From the NCBI GenBank assembly GCA_910587705.1, contig CAJUMX010000013.1:29916-93915 (forward strand): a stretch of DNA of 64,000 bases, read 5' to 3'. The notes below the pieces were generated by a model. It made no database searches. It saw only the letters and a list, made by a program, of their open reading frames with translations, and was not told the origin of the DNA. Source of the DNA: an uncultured Oscillibacter sp. GTDB lineage: Bacteria; Bacillota; Clostridia; Oscillospirales; Oscillospiraceae. The translations under genes were made by a program, and so were the position numbers. Positions 61,050-64,000 of the stretch are shown here, piece after piece. Position 1 is the first letter of the stretch; every line of letters begins with the position of its first letter.

Positions 61050-61100
61050 TAAAGAGGACGCATGGTTCAGCTTATGGGCTGAGCCATGCGTCCTCTTTTA
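61050..61100. terminator. Bidirectional intrinsic terminator
   Basis: A stem of about 20 bp from AAAGAGGACGCATGGTTCAGC with GCTGAGCCATGCGTCCTCTTT around TTATGG, with TTTTATTTTTT on the right and an A-rich left flank. It lies between the TnpV fragment and the convergent small gene. Confidence 0.88.
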
Positions 61101-61328
61101 TTTTTTGCGCTTTTTCTGTGGCGCGGGTCGTTTCTTCCATCTCCGGCTGATGCTATTCTCCTTGAGCTTGGACTTTTCCAATATTCCAATTAGCACCACA
61201 AATTCCTCTAAGGTCAGACTGTCATAGTCGATGCCCCATGCTGCCAGACATACCTTCGCGGCCCGTTCCTCGGGACTCCCTTCCCCTATCAGCCGAGGAA
61301 AATCGTTGTGGCAAATGACCTCGGACAA
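61098..61328 (-). CDS. Small basic protein of a mobile element, unknown function
   Basis: A 76-residue protein starting at a TTG (61328) with a well-spaced GGAGGGG upstream: SEVICHNDFPRLIGEGSPEE at the start, then WGIDYDSLTLEEFVVLIGIL and a strongly basic tail (SRRWKKRPAPQKKRKK). A longer frame from an ATG at 61385 exists but has no ribosome site. I recall no named family; the basic tail would suit nucleic-acid binding. It sits between TnpV debris and a restriction gene. Confidence 0.55.
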   Translation of the reverse strand: MSEVICHNDFPRLIGEGSPEERAAKVCLAAWGIDYDSLTLEEFVVLIGILEKSKLKENSISRRWKKRPAPQKKRKK

Positions 61329-61816
61329 TACGTCCCCTCCGCTTTTTGCGGACAAATTATAGCACAGAAACGAGCGATATTCCATCGAATTATGACATCT
61401 GCGGACGGATTTCCATGAGCGCGGAAATTTGCCTGTTTCCGGGCCAATCTCCTACCTCTTGGATATACGGAAGAGAGCGAGATTTTTAGTATGATAGGTC
61501 ATGCGGCGATACCCACCTACCTTGACAACCGCGTGATCGTCTGAAATGGATATGTTCCCCCGTGAAGTATGCGATGAAGGGAACCCCACATGAGCCCAGC
61601 GAAGCGGGTCGTGTGGGGAGAGGAGAAGCAGCGAAGTGAATGAGCCTTGCCGCTTGCGGCGAGGCGAACGATACGGAACTTGCGACGGCGAAGCGTACCA
61701 AAGGGAACAAAACGCCGCTGAGAACCAGGGACAGGAACGGGTTTCTCTGGTGGAAATTAATAGTTATTTGGGGGTTAGTAAAATTCAAATGTTGATTAGC
61801 AAGGTAGAATAATGAG
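61329..61816. other. Non-coding stretch with repeated stem-loops
   Basis: About 490 bases with no convincing gene. From about 61550 to 61745 it is full of self-complementary segments: CCCCACA (61584-61590) with TGTGGGG (61612-61618) enclosing an inner CCC-GGG pair, and GCCTTGCCGC with GCGGCGAGGC (61644-61665). An open minus-strand frame runs through it, but its residue make-up and lack of a ribosome site argue against coding. Structured RNA of a mobile element is possible; no known family recognised. Confidence 0.4.
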
Positions 61817-62779
61817 TCATTCTGCTTTGTAGGAAATATCTTCAATTAATTGTTCTAAATTATTTGAAGGGACATAAAACCCATTATTAACTCTTTCATA
61901 CATTTTTAATAATAACTGCATGGAGCTTTTATCGCCGTACCTAAAATGGATTTTGTCAATATATGTCATAGTTTCAAATGCGTTGGTGGTATATCCAGAC
62001 GTCGATAAGTATAAGCCTAACTTTCTATTCTCTCTTATAACAATATTCAGAAATTCTCTGATATATCTTTTGCCAACCCTGTTCCCTTTATTCCAATGTT
62101 TGATTTCAATAATGTAGCTTTCTCCATGATACCACACGATCACATCTTTCCCGCCATCTTTTGCCGAAGGCGTTAATTCAACATTGTATCCGAAATCACT
62201 AAATACCGTAGCAATAATTTGCTCTAACTCCCTCCATTCAATATCTATAAATTCCTCCGGGCAAATAGCAATTCTTTTTGCAAGCGCCCTGGAAAATTCT
62301 TTTATCATTAAATGAACATTTTTATTATTAATAAAAGTTTCTGGCTGTTTATATGTACTAAACCATTTGTCTAATTCTTTTCGACCAAAAACTTGAAGAT
62401 TAATATTTGATTTGTCTGCTACATCAAAAGCAGTTTTAATGGCATTATGTGTAAAATCTCTGTTGCTAACTAGAACAACACTTTTTATGTCTTGACTTAT
62501 TGCTGAGACAAGCAAAGAGCTAACTCTACTCTGAGGTATACTATTATTAGGAATTTTCAGATCTATGGCAATTTTTTCTTTAATATTACCACTTATCGTT
62601 TCTCCAATATAATCAAACCCATTATTTCTCGTCATTTTTGTACGATATATATTTAGTTTTGTGGCATTCTGACCTAATACATCGATTATTATATCTTTTA
62701 ATAGTTCCTCTGCCTCCCGATATTTATGCTCATCACACATTTTTACAAAACTAATATATTGTTCGTAAATTTGAGCCAT
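61817..62779 (-). CDS. Mrr-like restriction endonuclease (PD-(D/E)xK) with possible second, degenerate N-terminal nuclease-like domain
   Basis: A 320-residue protein. The C-terminal half (about 175-275) is Mrr_cat-like: ELEQIIATVFSDFGYNVELT, KDGGKDVIVWYHGE with Asp212, and the catalytic ESYIIEIKHWN giving E-x-K (Glu225-Ile-Lys227), so it should cut DNA, in Mrr relatives often modified DNA. The N-terminal half has a similar layout (GFDYIGE near 54-60, IAIDLK near 70-75, then strand-helix units), perhaps a decayed copy. The gene is very AT-rich compared with everything else here, which points to recent acquisition. Start has AAGGAG ribosome site. No methylase gene is adjacent. Confidence 0.8.
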   Translation of the reverse strand: MAQIYEQYISFVKMCDEHKYREAEELLKDIIIDVLGQNATKLNIYRTKMTRNNGFDYIGETISGNIKEKIAIDLKIPNNSIPQSRVSSLLVSAISQDIKSVVLVSNRDFTHNAIKTAFDVADKSNINLQVFGRKELDKWFSTYKQPETFINNKNVHLMIKEFSRALAKRIAICPEEFIDIEWRELEQIIATVFSDFGYNVELTPSAKDGGKDVIVWYHGESYIIEIKHWNKGNRVGKRYIREFLNIVIRENRKLGLYLSTSGYTTNAFETMTYIDKIHFRYGDKSSMQLLLKMYERVNNGFYVPSNNLEQLIEDISYKAE

Positions 62780-62800
62780 CGTTTGTAACTCCTTATCAAA

Positions 62801-62829
62801 ATTTTATCTGGTGTAACATTATTCAACAA
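62801..62829 (-). promoter_or_regulatory. Candidate promoter of the Mrr-like gene
   Basis: On the minus strand: TTGTTG (62829-62824), 17 bases, TAAAAT (62806-62801), 22 bases before the ATG. Confidence 0.5.
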
Positions 62830-62896
62830 AAACAAGTATACCGCGATAAGCTCAAATAATCTATCCTTTATTTGGAGACAAAATGTCCAGGAGTAC

Positions 62897-62928
62897 AAAA
62901 AATCAGGGAGCGGCGCGGGGCCGCTCCC
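62897..62928 (-). terminator. Intrinsic terminator downstream of mobC
   Basis: On the minus strand GGGAGCGGC and GCCGCTCCC form a 9-bp stem, followed by TGATTTTTTG. Placed just beyond the mobC stop. Confidence 0.85.
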
Positions 62929-62933
62929 TTTTG

Positions 62934-63281
62934 TTACAGGCGCACTACCTCGGAGAGCTTCTGGAGCAGGTCGGACAGCGGCCCCCACAGATCAGCATAG
63001 TCCTTTTGCAGAGATTTGATCTCTTCCTGGTACACCCCGTAGCTGTTGGCATGGGTCGCCACCCGATTGAGATTATTTGCACACCGCCGCTGGAGGGACA
63101 CCAGCTCCTGGACGGGGGAAAGGTCAACATGGAGGATATAGCCATTTAGGGCCATTTTGCGGATATAGGCGCTCATGTTGCGGATGCCCGCCTCCTCCAT
63201 GCACCCCTGGATGGCCTCCAGCTCGTCAGGCCGTACCCATACATAGAGTGGAACATCCCGGACGCGCTTCTTTCCGGCCAT
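62934..63281 (-). CDS. mobC: MobC-family mobilisation relaxosome protein
   Basis: A 115-residue DNA-binding accessory protein of conjugative or mobilisable elements. It begins MAGKKRVRDVPLYVWVRPDE, a ribbon-helix-helix-like start, and has GIRNMSAYIRKMALNGYILH near 33-52 and SLQRRCANNLNRVATHANSYG near 62-82, the MobC core. MobC helps the relaxase open oriT. The ATG at 63281 is chosen because it matches the family start and lies directly at the stop of an upstream mini-ORF; an ATG at 63302 is the alternative. The relaxase would be expected further left but is not present, since transcription ends after mobC here. Confidence 0.88.
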   Translation of the reverse strand: MAGKKRVRDVPLYVWVRPDELEAIQGCMEEAGIRNMSAYIRKMALNGYILHVDLSPVQELVSLQRRCANNLNRVATHANSYGVYQEEIKSLQKDYADLWGPLSDLLQKLSEVVRL

Positions 63282-63282
63282 G

Positions 63283-63351
63283 CTACTTGTCGCCCCAGCC
63301 ATTTCTCGACATGACGGCCTTTAAGATTGTATAGCTTTGATTTTCGTCCAT
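63283..63351 (-). CDS. 22-residue mini-ORF upstream of mobC
   Basis: ATG at 63351, with a strong GAGGAGG ribosome site, opens a short frame MDENQSYTILKAVMSRNGWG-DK that stops one base before the mobC ATG. Its good ribosome site and tight junction suggest translational coupling to mobC, either as a leader or as a tiny real protein. Confidence 0.55.
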   Translation of the reverse strand: MDENQSYTILKAVMSRNGWGDK

Positions 63352-63488
63352 AGTAGCCTCCTCTCAAACTGTAAAATGTGGAACGTATCAGCCGGAAACA
63401 GGGGCAGGACGTGAAATGATACGCCCCGCCCAAAACGGCCCCGGCAAAGCCTTGATACAGGCGGATTTCAGGGGGCCTAATTTTCCAC
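63352..63488 (-). other. Possible oriT region upstream of mobC
   Basis: A 137-base gap between mobC's leader and the Cys-rich VLP gene. It contains an imperfect inverted repeat GGGCAGG (63402-63408) / CCCGCCC (63424-63430) around a GTGAAATGATA-like core. Transfer origins commonly lie just upstream of mobC, but no nic consensus was confirmed. Confidence 0.35.
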
Positions 63489-63845
63489 TCACCAGCCACG
63501 CTTTTTCCGCATATAATCCCGCTTCTGTTCCCGGAGTGCGGCGCGGGCGCAAGCCTCGGAGCGGTAGCGCCGCCGCCCGTCCAGGAGGGCGGGCCGCCCG
63601 CAGACAGGACAGGGCCGGGTTTCCGGGGCTGGCCCCTGGCCGGACAGGGCGGCCTCCAGCGCCGGGTCAAGGGGGAGGACGGCCTCCCGGAAGTAGCGGC
63701 AGTAGCCCGAAGTCCAGCACTTCCCCAGCATATAGCACTCGCAATGCAAAGGCAAGCATCCGTATTCCCAGTCATAATTGGCGCACCACTTCACCACCAG
63801 GGCGCGGATGGCCGCCTTTTCTTCGCGGGTCAGCTCCCGGCTCAT
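63489..63845 (-). CDS. Cysteine-rich VLP-domain protein of a conjugative element
   Basis: A 118-residue protein, MSRELTREEKAAIRALVVKW at the start, with cysteines in CANYDWEYGCLPLHCECYML, WTSGYCRYFREAVLPLDP and a zinc-knuckle-like CPVCGRPAL. This is the cysteine-rich VLP family found in Gram-positive integrative conjugative elements next to DUF4366 and mob genes. Molecular role unknown, zinc binding likely. Start overlaps the stop of the upstream DUF4366 gene (ATGA). Confidence 0.85.
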   Translation of the reverse strand: MSRELTREEKAAIRALVVKWCANYDWEYGCLPLHCECYMLGKCWTSGYCRYFREAVLPLDPALEAALSGQGPAPETRPCPVCGRPALLDGRRRYRSEACARAALREQKRDYMRKKRGW

Positions 63846-64000
63846 TCCTCCGGCTCCCCGTCATCTTCATCCCAGGGGGCCTCGCCGTCATAGTCCTCCG
63901 GGCCGTCATAGGGATCGCCGCCGTAGTCCTCCTCCGGCTCTGCCGCTTTCTGGTGCTTGGGGCGGTAAATCTTGAAGTACCACCCGGCCCCGCCGCCGAT
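63842..64000 (-). CDS. DUF4366-type (CD1107-like) mobile element protein, C-terminal part only
   Basis: The last 52 codons of a gene that enters from the right edge. Visible is the end of a membrane helix (IGGGAGWYFKIYRPKHQK) followed by a highly acidic tail rich in Glu, Asp, Gly and Pro. This is the C-terminus of CD1107/DUF4366 proteins of Tn1549-like conjugative elements, which have an exported N-terminal domain and a single C-terminal helix. Most of the gene is outside the window. Confidence 0.75.
   Translation of the reverse strand: MGGGAGWYFKIYRPKHQKAAEPEEDYGGDPYDGPEDYDGEAPWDEDDGEPEE

Noticed and set aside
61486..61845. A 119-codon minus-strand frame in the hairpin-rich segment
   Set aside because: No ribosome site, translation lies across strong inverted repeats and has no protein-like pattern; more probably non-coding structured DNA.

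Overview
The window looks like the chromosome of a GC-rich, spore-forming anaerobic Firmicute of the Oscillospiraceae type (Flavonifractor/Oscillibacter/Lawsonibacter-like). This is inferred from high GC, strong AGGAGG-type ribosome sites, spmA/spmB spore-maturation genes, a zinc-finger AbrB/SpoVT regulator, a YesM/YesN system, AraR control of arabinose genes and a CD1107/VLP-type mobile element. No rRNA, tRNA or CRISPR array was seen.

Layout. (1) 1-3.3 kb: a partial EEP-family phosphatase/nuclease and a YczE-type membrane protein on the minus strand, then fumC. (2) 3.3-12.5 kb: one tight histidine operon, hisZ-hisG fusion, hisD, hisC, hisB, hisH, a PNPOx-fold gene, hisA, hisF, a Cys-rich gene, hisIE and a PHP histidinol-phosphatase, closed by a strong terminator. 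It encodes the whole route from PRPP/ATP to histidine. (3) 12.5-22.9 kb: a structured intergenic region, AbrB-like regulator, spmA-spmB, three uncharacterised proteins (one Sel1-repeat), a membrane-anchored clostripain-like protease, an AraC regulator and a GH25 lysozyme. (4) 22.9-28.6 kb: a minus-strand phosphorelay operon with a lone receiver, a hybrid kinase ending in HPt, and a hybrid kinase ending in a DegV lipid-binding domain. (5) 28.9-44.3 kb: a sugar-sensing module (YesN, YesM, solute-binding lipoprotein), AraR, a four-gene sugar ABC importer, FGGY kinase, araA, araD and an aldose epimerase, together an L-arabinose uptake and catabolism locus. (6) 44.8-51.3 kb: a LacI-controlled ABC importer without its own ATPase, a GH4 glycosidase and a PfkB kinase.

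(7) 51.3-60.3 kb, lower in GC: three co-directional genes encoding an HD plus ADP-ribosyltransferase protein, a 1735-residue HD plus Hsp90-like (GHKL) ATPase protein, and an ImmA/IrrE zinc protease. This is the best candidate for an undescribed (probably anti-phage or conflict) system. (8) 60.3-64 kb: mobile-element debris and the edge of an integrative conjugative element: a phage distal-tail pseudogene with an in-frame TGA at a conserved Trp, a TnpV fragment, a very AT-rich Mrr-like restriction endonuclease, MobC with an upstream mini-ORF and possible oriT, a Cys-rich VLP protein and a DUF4366 protein running off the window.

Family names are assigned by reading motifs; no database search was possible.
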